This document shows positions 13,515-22,494 of a DNA stretch of 64,000 bases, piece after piece. Numbering within the stretch: position 1 is the stretch's first letter; every line of letters starts with the position of its first letter. The notes below the pieces were generated by a model. The model searched no databases, had not been told where the DNA came from, and saw only the letters and a program-made list of their open reading frames with translations. The position numbers and the translations under genes are program-made. Source of the DNA: a virus; the IMG/VR virus record IMGVR_UViG_3300027969_003844, positions 1 to 64,000 of that record; one strand, 5' to 3'.

Positions 13515-15476
13515 TTACCAACTGGTAGCACCAACAAATTTAGTCCAAATATTTGATTCGCCGTCAAAGTTTTTATTACAAACATAAAGAGTATCGTCTG
13601 AAATAGCGTAATACCCTTTTTTGTCCCCAATAGAACCAACTGAACTAGTTGGTACATTGACTAACCGTGATGATGAAGTGATAATACCGGTTTCATTATT
13701 ATACTCAACACCTTCACCTGCGCTCAATGACTGTCGTACGCGAGCCTCTGTAAAATAAAGGTTGTCACCTTCTCGCAGTGCCGAAGTAGTAGAATTGGTT
13801 AATAATGTTTCAAACGTTAGAACAGCACGAGCATCTGTGAAATATCTATGTGTGCCGCTTTCAGGAATGTCAGCTGAAGTAGGTAAGTTTGATAGGTCTC
13901 TAAAATCACCACTTCGTGCAACAGGCGCAAATTCTAAATTTGGCTTATTGGTTAAATCATTATAGCTACCTGTAAACAGTGATGGCTTATCAGTCAAGTC
14001 GTTATAGCTGCCACTGATTGCAACTGGCGCAAATCCAATATCACCGGTCTCAACGCCATTTACTACTTCACCAGCAAATATAATTTCACCACCATCTGTA
14101 TCAGCAGTGATAATACCAGTTGAACTGTTGTAGCTAAGGCCAGCACCTGTACTTATTGCGGCTCTTGCACGAGCATTTGTAAAGTATAGATTAATTTCGC
14201 CTTCTGACAAATCATCTGTGCTTGTAAGATTACTGTTATTTGTAGTGCCGTTATTGATATTTGCTACCAAGCTATCAAGATAAGCGGCAGCCCAGTTACG
14301 ATTTATGTATTCGTGTACTGATAGGTAGTTTAATACCAAATCATCCGAGTAGTACTTGTTGGTATTGCCTTGGGCTATATTATCAGTTGTTAATGTAGGT
14401 AGTAGAGTTGTTAGTGCGCTAGAAACTCTGGCATCAGTGAAATATAAGTGATTGGTTCCTTCAACTAAAGAATCGGTTGTTCTTGTAGCAAAGAATGATA
14501 CTACACGTTGGTCAACTCTACTATCTGTATAGTATTTGCGGTTGCCTTCGGGAATATCTGATGTACTTGGTTTGTTGACCAAGTCCGTCCAGCTACCAGA
14601 TGTTGCCAAAGTAGCAAATACAGGACGATCGATGATATCAACCCAATTACCACTAAACGCATTTGGTTTATCTAGTAAATCACTATAGCGACCAGTGTAT
14701 GCAACATTGGCCAGGGTATCTAGTGAATATTGTTGATTAATAAAAGATGAGCCAGTAAATACAATTTCGCCACCGTCTATGTTAAGAAGATCTGATGAAA
14801 CTACGTCATTAATTTGACTGTCAACGTAATTTTTTGTAGCTGCCTGCGCTGGATCAACAATTGCTCCAGTTAAAGTTATTGAAGTAAATGTAGGAGTATC
14901 ACTAATGCTCAACTGTCCAGTTGTGGTGCTGTAATCTAAATTGCCGTCATTTGGTACAATTGCGGCCCTTGCACGAGCATTTGTAAAATATAGGTTTGAC
15001 GAGCCTTCACTGATAGCATCAGTGTTTCCACTAAAAGAAATTACTCCAGTTGTACTATTGTAGCTAATACTACCACTTGCACTAATTGCGCCGCGAGCAC
15101 GAGCAGTAGTAAAGAATAAATGAGTATTACCTTCAATAACATTATCACTATTTTTTGTTCCTAGCCATGTGTTTGCAGTTGATGTAAAATCTGTTGTATT
15201 TAATTTGCCAGTGATAATACTGTAAATATTTGGATTGTTATTAATTGCGGCAGCAAGCTCTTTTAGAGTGTTCAATGCCGCAGGTGCGTTGTCAATTAAG
15301 TTAGCAATTGCAGTGTTGACATACGTTACTGTTGCCAATCCCTTATTACTAACCACAGTGTCAAATATGTTACCAGCGGTAGTTTTTTCTGTTTGCCCTC
15401 CGTGAACTAGGACAAAATTATCTTCGATGGAAATTGATGGTGCTAACCCCAGTTGTGTAATTTTTACATTTGACAT
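13515..15476 (-). CDS. tail-fibre/structural protein with LYFTNARA repeats
   Basis: 653 aa. Many copies of EGxxNLYFTxARARxAI alternating with LSYNSSTGxIxxS and GSYNDLTDKP units, giving a beta-solenoid-like fibre. AATKNYVDSQIND and ELAAAINNNPN helices are typical of T4-like long fibres. The same modules occur in the 1125-aa fibre at 17866-21243, so the two share an origin. Starts by TAATG overlap with the upstream gene; last of the fibre genes. Confidence 0.8.
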   Translation of the reverse strand: MSNVKITQLGLAPSISIEDNFVLVHGGQTEKTTAGNIFDTVVSNKGLATVTYVNTAIANLIDNAPAALNTLKELAAAINNNPNIYSIITGKLNTTDFTSTANTWLGTKNSDNVIEGNTHLFFTTARARGAISASGSISYNSTTGVISFSGNTDAISEGSSNLYFTNARARAAIVPNDGNLDYSTTTGQLSISDTPTFTSITLTGAIVDPAQAATKNYVDSQINDVVSSDLLNIDGGEIVFTGSSFINQQYSLDTLANVAYTGRYSDLLDKPNAFSGNWVDIIDRPVFATLATSGSWTDLVNKPSTSDIPEGNRKYYTDSRVDQRVVSFFATRTTDSLVEGTNHLYFTDARVSSALTTLLPTLTTDNIAQGNTNKYYSDDLVLNYLSVHEYINRNWAAAYLDSLVANINNGTTNNSNLTSTDDLSEGEINLYFTNARARAAISTGAGLSYNSSTGIITADTDGGEIIFAGEVVNGVETGDIGFAPVAISGSYNDLTDKPSLFTGSYNDLTNKPNLEFAPVARSGDFRDLSNLPTSADIPESGTHRYFTDARAVLTFETLLTNSTTSALREGDNLYFTEARVRQSLSAGEGVEYNNETGIITSSSRLVNVPTSSVGSIGDKKGYYAISDDTLYVCNKNFDGESNIWTKFVGATSW

Positions 15477-15871
15477 TATGTTATGATCCTTACCATGGTT
15501 ACATATATTGTATATTCAGTTGGCGTACCTGTATCAACGCATTCGACACTTAATGTTGTGCCATTTGATGTTAAATTAACATCAGCAGAGAAATCTTCCT
15601 GGAAGACATCTTCAATTCTTGTAACTGTAGTATTATTTATTGTGCCACGTAATTGTTTTGCAACAATCTCACCAGCAGAGTTTTTAGCAACTACCTTGAT
15701 GTCATAAAACTCGACACCTGCTACTGCGATTTCAAATCCTGCTTTGTCAAGGGCCGTTGCATTTGCACCATTGCAAACTGCAAAGATAACATGATGACTT
15801 GCTGTGGCACTACCTACACCAATTGAGAATTCACTTGAGGTAGTACCGGCTATGTTATTAAATGTTTTCAT
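15476..15871 (-). CDS. virion/fibre-associated hypothetical protein, 131 aa
   Basis: Beta-rich (TTSSEFSIGVGSATASHHVIFAV). It overlaps both neighbours in the fibre block by 1 nt and is probably an adhesin or fibre connector. No named family. Confidence 0.55.
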   Translation of the reverse strand: MKTFNNIAGTTSSEFSIGVGSATASHHVIFAVCNGANATALDKAGFEIAVAGVEFYDIKVVAKNSAGEIVAKQLRGTINNTTVTRIEDVFQEDFSADVNLTSNGTTLSVECVDTGTPTEYTIYVTMVRIIT

Positions 15872-17856
15872 TATATGTAAGATACCTCTACTCTGATATT
15901 ACCACTTGCTGTGTTACTTGGGATTGTTACAACAACATCTTCTCTTGCGGTTGTAATTAAATCTGAGTCTACTACGTAAGTGCCAATCTTGCTGGAACCG
16001 TGTTGGCTGAATTGCCAGATCACATTTGAGCCAACGTCAACGGAGAAGTCCGGAGCACTGGTTAAGTCTTGCAACACAGTGACACTTACATTTAAAATTC
16101 TACGGTCTTCGCTTACTGTTCCAATTGTGGCAGTTGCACCTGGCAACGCTATCACTTGTTTGATTGTTCTTGCATCAACTGCTACGCTACGTTCGCCGCC
16201 AACTTTGGTCCATTGTGTACCACTATATGTGAATGTGGCCCATTCACCATTACCATCATCAATCACATAGCACTGATCACCAACCAATGCGTTTAATGCA
16301 TCACGAGCTGTTATATTAGCCACTACTGAAGTGCCACTTGATCGAATACCTTGTTCAATGTTTAGCCCTAGTGCATAACGTCCGTTTTGTCCGCTCATTA
16401 CACCTGCGGTGTCTAAGAACTGACCGGCAAAGTCTCTGATAGTTAATGGGCCACCATCTAGGCGCATCAAGCGTAATGCAGATGTTGTGGTATTGGCAGG
16501 AGTGCTTTCTGGCAAACTACTTACAGAGTTTGCACCGGCAAAGTTGTTGCCATTGGCATCTGCCCTGATGTTAACAATAGTAATTGCTCCACCAGCATTG
16601 TTTCTTAATTTAATTTCACTACCGTTTGCAACAGTAGCAACAATATCAGTAATCTTGGCGGCATTGATATCTGCTACCATGTCATTTTGATCAGCAACTG
16701 CAGGATCACCATATGCCGCACTGCCACTTGTAGTTGTTGTAAAGTTAACTGTTGTTCCGTTGATACTTGCACTAAAAGGAGTGTAGCCGGCAATAATACC
16801 ATAAGCACTTCCTTGACCAGCAACGTTGCTGAAGACTTCGGTGGCCGCACCAACTTTAACTGCTGTAACTTTATGATTAGGAGTTTCAGCGTTGATTAAT
16901 ACAACTGCATCATCTACACCATATGTGCCATTGCCACTTGACAATGTAATCTGCACTCTATTAATTTCAACTACATCACCATCTAAACCAGTTGGGTCAA
17001 TGCCCAAGCCTGTAGTCGATGTTGTGATAGCATCTGCAATCTTCATGTAGATAGGTCTACGACTTGCATCACTGGCAGTTAAGTCACCGCTGCCGTCTAA
17101 ACTTGGATATAAGTAATCTCCAACAATGCCAGGCAATCCTGGCACAAAGTCAATAATACCATTGGCAGGACGAAGTATAAATTGATCAGGACCTGGACCT
17201 GGGTATACTACTGTACCAATAAAGCGATCAATGTTATTTGGGTCACTAAGTGCAAATTCTTTGTTTTCAATACAAATAGAATCGCCTTGTTCAAATCCAT
17301 GATTTGGTTTTTCCAACAAGTAATTTGTCAGCGGGTTCATGTATTGAAACCTACTCATCACATTGGTAAAGAAGTCAGCGGCAGCATCGCCTGGAATAGG
17401 ATCCAACATTGGGAAACCTAGTTCATTGATTTGGAAGAAGATAACAGGACCAGGTGCGTTAAAAATACCCAATCCGTTTGGATCTCTGAATGTGTTATAA
17501 CGAAGTCTATCCTCGATAATAGCAACTACTTCGCTGTTTGTTTTGGATATGACACTTGTAATTTGTAGAACTTTACCGTCTGATGCTCCTGCAACAAAGT
17601 CGCCTACTTCAATATCTTGGGCATCAAATCTAAAAGGTGTACGAGTCAAGTTACTACCATGCGTTCTTTCTGCAACGGTGAAAGAAACTTGCCAACGGTA
17701 GTATTGCGGATTAGCACCACCACTCCAGTAAGGATCGTCGGAGCTGTTAGCATAGGGCCACGAACTCAATGATATCACTGAATCAGCAGTACCGGAAAGT
17801 ACTTTAGCTGGCTTGTTTAATCCTATAAAATTAGTTTTCCAAGCATTAATTGTCAT
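15871..17856 (-). CDS. virion structural protein, 661 aa
   Basis: N-terminal MTINAWKTNFIGL; beta-rich segments, a low-complexity middle, and a C-terminal block TIKQVIALPGATATIGTVSE plus DFSVDVGSNVIWQFSQ. Similar large proteins sit among fibre and baseplate genes in T4-like cyano- and pelagiphages. Encoded between fibre genes, with starts and stops overlapping. Exact virion position unknown. Confidence 0.65.
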   Translation of the reverse strand: MTINAWKTNFIGLNKPAKVLSGTADSVISLSSWPYANSSDDPYWSGGANPQYYRWQVSFTVAERTHGSNLTRTPFRFDAQDIEVGDFVAGASDGKVLQITSVISKTNSEVVAIIEDRLRYNTFRDPNGLGIFNAPGPVIFFQINELGFPMLDPIPGDAAADFFTNVMSRFQYMNPLTNYLLEKPNHGFEQGDSICIENKEFALSDPNNIDRFIGTVVYPGPGPDQFILRPANGIIDFVPGLPGIVGDYLYPSLDGSGDLTASDASRRPIYMKIADAITTSTTGLGIDPTGLDGDVVEINRVQITLSSGNGTYGVDDAVVLINAETPNHKVTAVKVGAATEVFSNVAGQGSAYGIIAGYTPFSASINGTTVNFTTTTSGSAAYGDPAVADQNDMVADINAAKITDIVATVANGSEIKLRNNAGGAITIVNIRADANGNNFAGANSVSSLPESTPANTTTSALRLMRLDGGPLTIRDFAGQFLDTAGVMSGQNGRYALGLNIEQGIRSSGTSVVANITARDALNALVGDQCYVIDDGNGEWATFTYSGTQWTKVGGERSVAVDARTIKQVIALPGATATIGTVSEDRRILNVSVTVLQDLTSAPDFSVDVGSNVIWQFSQHGSSKIGTYVVDSDLITTAREDVVVTIPSNTASGNIRVEVSYI

Positions 17857-17865
17857 TTTGTACCT

Positions 17866-20800
17866 TTATACACTACTCAACAAGAACTGTACAACGCAAT
17901 GAGTTGTTTGTCCCACACCTGCACTAGCACCAGTGATACCTTTAGTCAATCCAATAGTCATTGTGTTAACTGCTGGATCAAATGCGCTAAATGCACTTGG
18001 ACTACCACTAGAGCCACCACCTACTAATGTTCTACCTGCTGTAAAGCTACTGGTCACTGCTGTTGCGACATAGGTATTGGTAGATCTTTGATAAGCATAA
18101 ACTTGTGTATTCAACGGAGCACATACACTGCCGGTAAATGTAAATGTTACTGTAGCAACTGTTGAAGTTGCGGTTGCAATAACTGCGCTGATGCCACCAT
18201 TCAAAACACTAACACTTGCTAGGTTACCAGATGCATCATACTCAACTTGTACTGCGGCACGGAAGATACCAGAACTTGAACTTCCGCCTCCGCCACCTGA
18301 ACTAATGGTTGTTGGTGCCCATGCACTACCATTCCATGCAAGTGCTTGCCCTGTAGTTGGAGTTGTATTAGTAACGTCAGCAAACGCATTTAAGTTACTT
18401 TGTCCAAGGCGTGTATCAAACCGTGCGTTTGTATAATATAAGTTTGTACCACCTTCTGTAACATTATCTGTACTTGTGCTTAGACTAAATGTACCAGTTG
18501 AACTGTTGTAGCTTAAACCAGTACCAGCGGCCAAGGCGTTACGAGCAAGTGTATCGCTAAAGTATTTGTTTGTTGTACCTTGATTTAAGTTATCAGTTGT
18601 TTTTGCCGCTAATCTATTGTCCCAACGAGTGTTGGTAAAATATTGATTAGTTGAACCTTCGCTAACATCATCTGTGTTTAATACAACAACACCAGTTTTT
18701 GAATTAACACTTGATACAGCACCACTGCCACCTGCAACACTGCTAGGCGTCCAAGCACTACCTGTCCAAGTCAATACTTGTCCGTTAGTTGGTGCTGTTG
18801 TAACTGTATCAACGTCTGACAATGCGTTAATGCTACTTGCACCAATTCTAACATCTGCACGAGCATCTGCGCGAGTATTTGTAAAGTACAAATTAGCGCC
18901 TTCAGTGATATAGCTTGTGTTAGCACGATATTTGATTTGACCAGTTGCATCATCATAACTGATTAAGCTAGTAATGTTACTGTCACTGATAGAACTTAGT
19001 GCTAATCTTGATCTAGCATCTGTATAATATAGTCTAGTACCTTCTGTGATATCACTGGTTGTTACAGCATTCAATGCTGTTGTCATAGTAATGTTGCCAC
19101 TACCATCAAAACTTGTTAAACCAGTTACTTTACCACTTAGTGTTAATGTACGAGCGGTTGTCCACTTGTTTGCCTTGTTAGCCAAATCAACTTCTAAGTC
19201 ATACCCAGGTTGTGTAGTATTGCCTAAGCCGTAAACTTGTACTGCGCCTGCTTTATTATTGACAGTATAGCTTGTTCCAGTGGCACCAGTAGATCCTGTG
19301 TCACCCTTGACACCTTGAATACCTTGTGGTCCTGTAGCGCCAGTAGCACCTGTGCTACCTTGTGGTCCAACTACGTAGCCTGCATTAATGGTGCTTCCAT
19401 CACTTAATGTAATTTGTAAATTGCCGCCTGCGTCAACCACAACACCACCATTGGCAATGCTTCGTCCTGCAGGGCCGGCGGCCCCCTGTGGACCCTGTGG
19501 ACCAACAGTACTACCAGCATTGATGGTACTAGCATCAGTTAGTGTAACTTGTAAATTGCCCGAACCGTCAACAACTACGCTATAAATTCCAAGACCAGCA
19601 GGTCCTGTGTCACCCTGTGGACCCTGAGCACCAGTAGCACCTGTATCGCCTTTTGGTCCAACTACACTACCAGCATCTACAGTTGAGCTGTCGGTTTTTG
19701 TAATAATTAAGTGACCACTGCCATTTACAGTAGCAGTACTTACGCCAACTCCATTTGTGCCATTTGTGCCATTTGTACCAGCTGGCCCTGCGGCACCTGT
19801 AGCACCTGTATCACCTTTAGCGCCAGTAGCACCTGTATCACCCTTTGGTCCAATAACCAAACCAGCATCAATAATTGAGCTGTCGGATCTAGTAATAATT
19901 AATCTACCACTGCCGTTAACTGCGGCGCCACTTACAGATAAACCTGCTGGGCCTTGGCTACCTGTATCACCCTTGATACCTTGACTACCAGTTGCACCAG
20001 TCGCACCTTGTGGTCCAATTACGCTACCAGCATTGATAGTTGAGTTGTCTTGTTTAGTTAAAATTAACTCGCCACTGCCATTTACAGCGGCAGCTTTGAT
20101 ACCGGATACATTTCCAGCATCAACTACTGTGTTATCGCTTAATGTTAATTGTAAACGACCTGCTAGAGTTACGGCTGCGGCACTAATGCTTAAACCAATA
20201 TCACCCTTTGGACCTTGTGGACCTGTATCACCTTTGGCACCACTGTTATTAACTGCTATCCACTGTGAGCCATTCCAACCTAAAAGCTGTCCAGCACTTG
20301 CGTTGGCCAAGTTTACATTAGATAGTTGACCTAATGTTGTTGTACTTGGTAAAGCGGCAATAGTGTCGTCAACATATTTCTTAGTTGCGGCCTGTAAGTC
20401 TAGAGTAGGAGCACCTGACAATGTCAATGCACCAGTCATTGTGCCGCCAGACTTTAATAATACGTCTGCGGCAAAGTTTGGATTGTTAGCAATAGCCGCT
20501 GACAATTCATTCAATGTGTTTAGTAAATTAGGAGCACCGTTGACTAAATTACCAATTTGATTGTTTACATAAGTCTGTGTAGCATAACCATTTGTAGTTA
20601 AGTAATTACCCAACGCTGTTAAGTCAATACTACTGCCACCACCGACTGCACTGATAACACCATTGCCATCAATAACAATTGTAGTACCATCAACCTTAAC
20701 ACCGCCCTTTGTTGCTATACTTGCAGTAGGTAATATATATTCAGCTGGGATTATTGGCTTGTTTGTTAAGTCGTTGTAGTTTCCACTGAAACTATTTCCA

Positions 20801-21243
20801 CCACCTTGTACTGTTACATTAGCAACACCATCTACTACGTTAACACTTGCACCACTTACAAAGTTAATGCTGGTAAAGTTTCCGCGATTTGAAGTGTTCT
20901 CATACACTGAAATGTTATTAAGACCGCCTGTAATCGTAGCAATATTATTTTGAACAGAAACGCCAGGACCAACAAAGTTTAAAGTTGTTGCATTACCACG
21001 TGCAGTACCATTTTCTTTAACAGTGATATTGCCAGAACTATTTCCACCACCAGAGCCGCCTGCTAAACTTAAAACAAGTTTGCCAGTTGCGTCATCGTAT
21101 GCGGCTTGCAAGCCAATGCTAATGTCACTGCCGCCAACGGTAATTTCATTTGCTACAATGTCTTGAACTTCTTCCTCAGTGAGGCCACCGCCGCCACCTG
21201 TTCCGCCTTGTAGTTGTCCCCCTGAAGATGCGTTAATCGCCAT
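17866..21243 (-). CDS. collagen-like tail fibre protein, 1125 aa
   Basis: Residues about 335-658 hold G-x-y triplets (GAKGDTGPQGPKGD and others) interrupted by six beta modules of the type NGSGxLIITxxDSSxIDAG. N-terminal Gly-rich linker; helix NTLNELSAAIANNPNFA and AATKKYVDDTI blocks; after residue 660 LYYTDARSR/LYFTNTRADA repeats and LTWTGSAWTPS units. Probably a trimeric receptor-binding fibre. AGGAG precedes ATG 21243. Confidence 0.85.
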   Translation of the reverse strand: MAINASSGGQLQGGTGGGGGLTEEEVQDIVANEITVGGSDISIGLQAAYDDATGKLVLSLAGGSGGGNSSGNITVKENGTARGNATTLNFVGPGVSVQNNIATITGGLNNISVYENTSNRGNFTSINFVSGASVNVVDGVANVTVQGGGNSFSGNYNDLTNKPIIPAEYILPTASIATKGGVKVDGTTIVIDGNGVISAVGGGSSIDLTALGNYLTTNGYATQTYVNNQIGNLVNGAPNLLNTLNELSAAIANNPNFAADVLLKSGGTMTGALTLSGAPTLDLQAATKKYVDDTIAALPSTTTLGQLSNVNLANASAGQLLGWNGSQWIAVNNSGAKGDTGPQGPKGDIGLSISAAAVTLAGRLQLTLSDNTVVDAGNVSGIKAAAVNGSGELILTKQDNSTINAGSVIGPQGATGATGSQGIKGDTGSQGPAGLSVSGAAVNGSGRLIITRSDSSIIDAGLVIGPKGDTGATGAKGDTGATGAAGPAGTNGTNGTNGVGVSTATVNGSGHLIITKTDSSTVDAGSVVGPKGDTGATGAQGPQGDTGPAGLGIYSVVVDGSGNLQVTLTDASTINAGSTVGPQGPQGAAGPAGRSIANGGVVVDAGGNLQITLSDGSTINAGYVVGPQGSTGATGATGPQGIQGVKGDTGSTGATGTSYTVNNKAGAVQVYGLGNTTQPGYDLEVDLANKANKWTTARTLTLSGKVTGLTSFDGSGNITMTTALNAVTTSDITEGTRLYYTDARSRLALSSISDSNITSLISYDDATGQIKYRANTSYITEGANLYFTNTRADARADVRIGASSINALSDVDTVTTAPTNGQVLTWTGSAWTPSSVAGGSGAVSSVNSKTGVVVLNTDDVSEGSTNQYFTNTRWDNRLAAKTTDNLNQGTTNKYFSDTLARNALAAGTGLSYNSSTGTFSLSTSTDNVTEGGTNLYYTNARFDTRLGQSNLNAFADVTNTTPTTGQALAWNGSAWAPTTISSGGGGGSSSSGIFRAAVQVEYDASGNLASVSVLNGGISAVIATATSTVATVTFTFTGSVCAPLNTQVYAYQRSTNTYVATAVTSSFTAGRTLVGGGSSGSPSAFSAFDPAVNTMTIGLTKGITGASAGVGQTTHCVVQFLLSSV

Positions 21244-21265
21244 TTTATAGTTCTCCTGTTATTCT

Positions 21266-21640
21266 TTATAGGCTTAAAATCACTCGTTCACAAGTGCCTA
21301 GTTGATCTATCGTTTGATTTAAATGGCTTCTTACAATCTTAGCTCTTAGATATACAAAATTGCCAACAATGTTAAATGTTTCAACTTTGGTCTCAGCACT
21401 GTCTACGCTAAAATAAGGCAATCCGCTAGTACCTAATCCAATTGGAAACCAATCAGATTCAGCTGGATTATCGCTAATTGATGCTTCAATCATTAAACGA
21501 CCTTTGAAATTTTTTAAATAAAAACCAATGGTATGCATGCCATCAGCAAACCCATAATAACCATCAGCGCGAGTTGCTGGTCCGGTTTGGTCCAGCGAAA
21601 GTCCGTCTGTGATTAGCATGTTGGTGTTACGCATTGACAT
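21266..21640 (-). CDS. fibre/virion accessory protein, 124 aa
   Basis: GYYGFADGMHTIGFYLKNF and RLMIEASISDNPAESDWFPI recall beta-sandwich proteins coded beside fibres in T4-like phages. Starts MSMRNTNMLITDGLSLDQ. Overlaps nothing; 22 nt before the giant fibre gene. Receptor binding or fibre assembly is inferred from context. Confidence 0.6.
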   Translation of the reverse strand: MSMRNTNMLITDGLSLDQTGPATRADGYYGFADGMHTIGFYLKNFKGRLMIEASISDNPAESDWFPIGLGTSGLPYFSVDSAETKVETFNIVGNFVYLRAKIVRSHLNQTIDQLGTCERVILSL

Positions 21641-21644
21641 GTAA

Positions 21645-21809
21645 TTATTCCTTAATAATTTCTACCACCACATCTGCACCAACAAGTTCTTGCACAATTG
21701 CTTCTAAGCTAACGGTTGTATCGTCGCTGACAATTGTATCTACATGTTCATTATCTTTATGTAGTTTGCTTACCTTGATTACAATGTGTTCTTCGTGTAT
21801 TTTTGCCAT
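21645..21809 (-). CDS. hypothetical acidic protein, 54 aa
   Basis: MAKIHEEHIVIKVSKLHKDN, then acidic helix. Its Shine-Dalgarno GGAGG lies in the 3' arm of the hairpin at 21814-21842, and the late-type box is in the hairpin loop. First gene of the fibre operon. The longer ORF (to 21932) would read through that hairpin and is rejected. Confidence 0.65.
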   Translation of the reverse strand: MAKIHEEHIVIKVSKLHKDNEHVDTIVSDDTTVSLEAIVQELVGADVVVEIIKE

Positions 21810-21842
21810 AAAAAAGCCTCCAACTATATTTAGCGGAGGCTT
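21810..21842 (-). promoter_or_regulatory. terminator-like hairpin with a late-type promoter in its loop
   Basis: On the minus strand AAGCCTCC (21835-21842) pairs with GGAGGCTT (21814-21821); six T residues follow directly, then ATG 21809. The loop carries CTAAATA (21827-21833). Transcripts from upstream would terminate or hide the GGAGG ribosome site; transcripts started at the loop box would begin near 21820 with the site free. This matches the logic known for some T4 late genes. Confidence 0.75.
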
Positions 21843-21861
21843 GCCTTTTAGTGCAAAAAAA

Positions 21862-22494
21862 TTACTCTGGATTACGTATTCGTTCAAAACGATCAATAAA
21901 ATCGCCCAATTGTAATCGCAAAAGTGCGGCATCTTCTGAAGATCTCAAGTAAAGAAACAAAGGTTGTCCCCATCCAGATCTATTAGCTTTAGATTCATTA
22001 CTGATAATGTGTTTCAATAACCCACTGGCATGCCAATCCAGTGGATCCAATGAATTAACTGCTGATTTTAGTGTATCAATTCCTGTGTTTATAAATGAAT
22101 CAGTGTACTTGATACATGCTCGAACTTCAAACTTCCCGTACCATGGAGTTGCTCTAATAATGTCACGGGTGTGTGTTAGTAATAAACGTTCAGCATTGGC
22201 ATTGCTAGGTTTCCAGACTTCAAGTGCAAGACTGTCCCATTTATCTAATAATAGTTCTAACTCCGATTCGGTGTGTAAAAATACACTTAAATTTGATTCT
22301 TGCCGCAAGCCACAATCTTCAAAGTTGTCACGACACCAAGATTTAATAGTATTAGAATGTTGCCTTCGTTGTTGAAGTTCTGTATTATTTGAACGATAGC
22401 CATAGTGACTAGATTTACGCTCTGGTAAAATAGCAATGATGGCCTTATAAGGCCATTTTTTCCAAAATAGCCTTTGAGTAGCATGTACCTTCAT
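21862..22494 (-). CDS. hypothetical protein, 210 aa
   Basis: Begins [18 protein letters not shown]; mixed alpha/beta, rich in Trp and Leu. Similar WPYKA-type openings occur in proteins of marine T4-like phages with unknown function. Start overlaps the ClpA stop as TAATG, so it is translated from the same mRNA as clpA, peptide deformylase and dnaJ-like genes. It is followed by the hairpin at 21810-21842. Confidence 0.6.
   Translation of the reverse strand: MKVHATQRLFWKKWPYKAIIAILPERKSSHYGYRSNNTELQQRRQHSNTIKSWCRDNFEDCGLRQESNLSVFLHTESELELLLDKWDSLALEVWKPSNANAERLLLTHTRDIIRATPWYGKFEVRACIKYTDSFINTGIDTLKSAVNSLDPLDWHASGLLKHIISNESKANRSGWGQPLFLYLRSSEDAALLRLQLGDFIDRFERIRNPE

Noticed and set aside
19260-20260. 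Regular repeats in the fibre as a CRISPR array
   Set aside because: The repeats are in-frame Gly-x-y and NGSG modules of variable spacing, not identical direct repeats with unique spacers.
17866-21243. Plus-strand ORFs opposite the collagen-like fibre (e.g. 20033-20329, 18191-18436)
   Set aside because: Pro/Ala/Leu-rich translations are the complement of Gly-x-y and beta repeats; no ribosome sites; shadows of the fibre gene.
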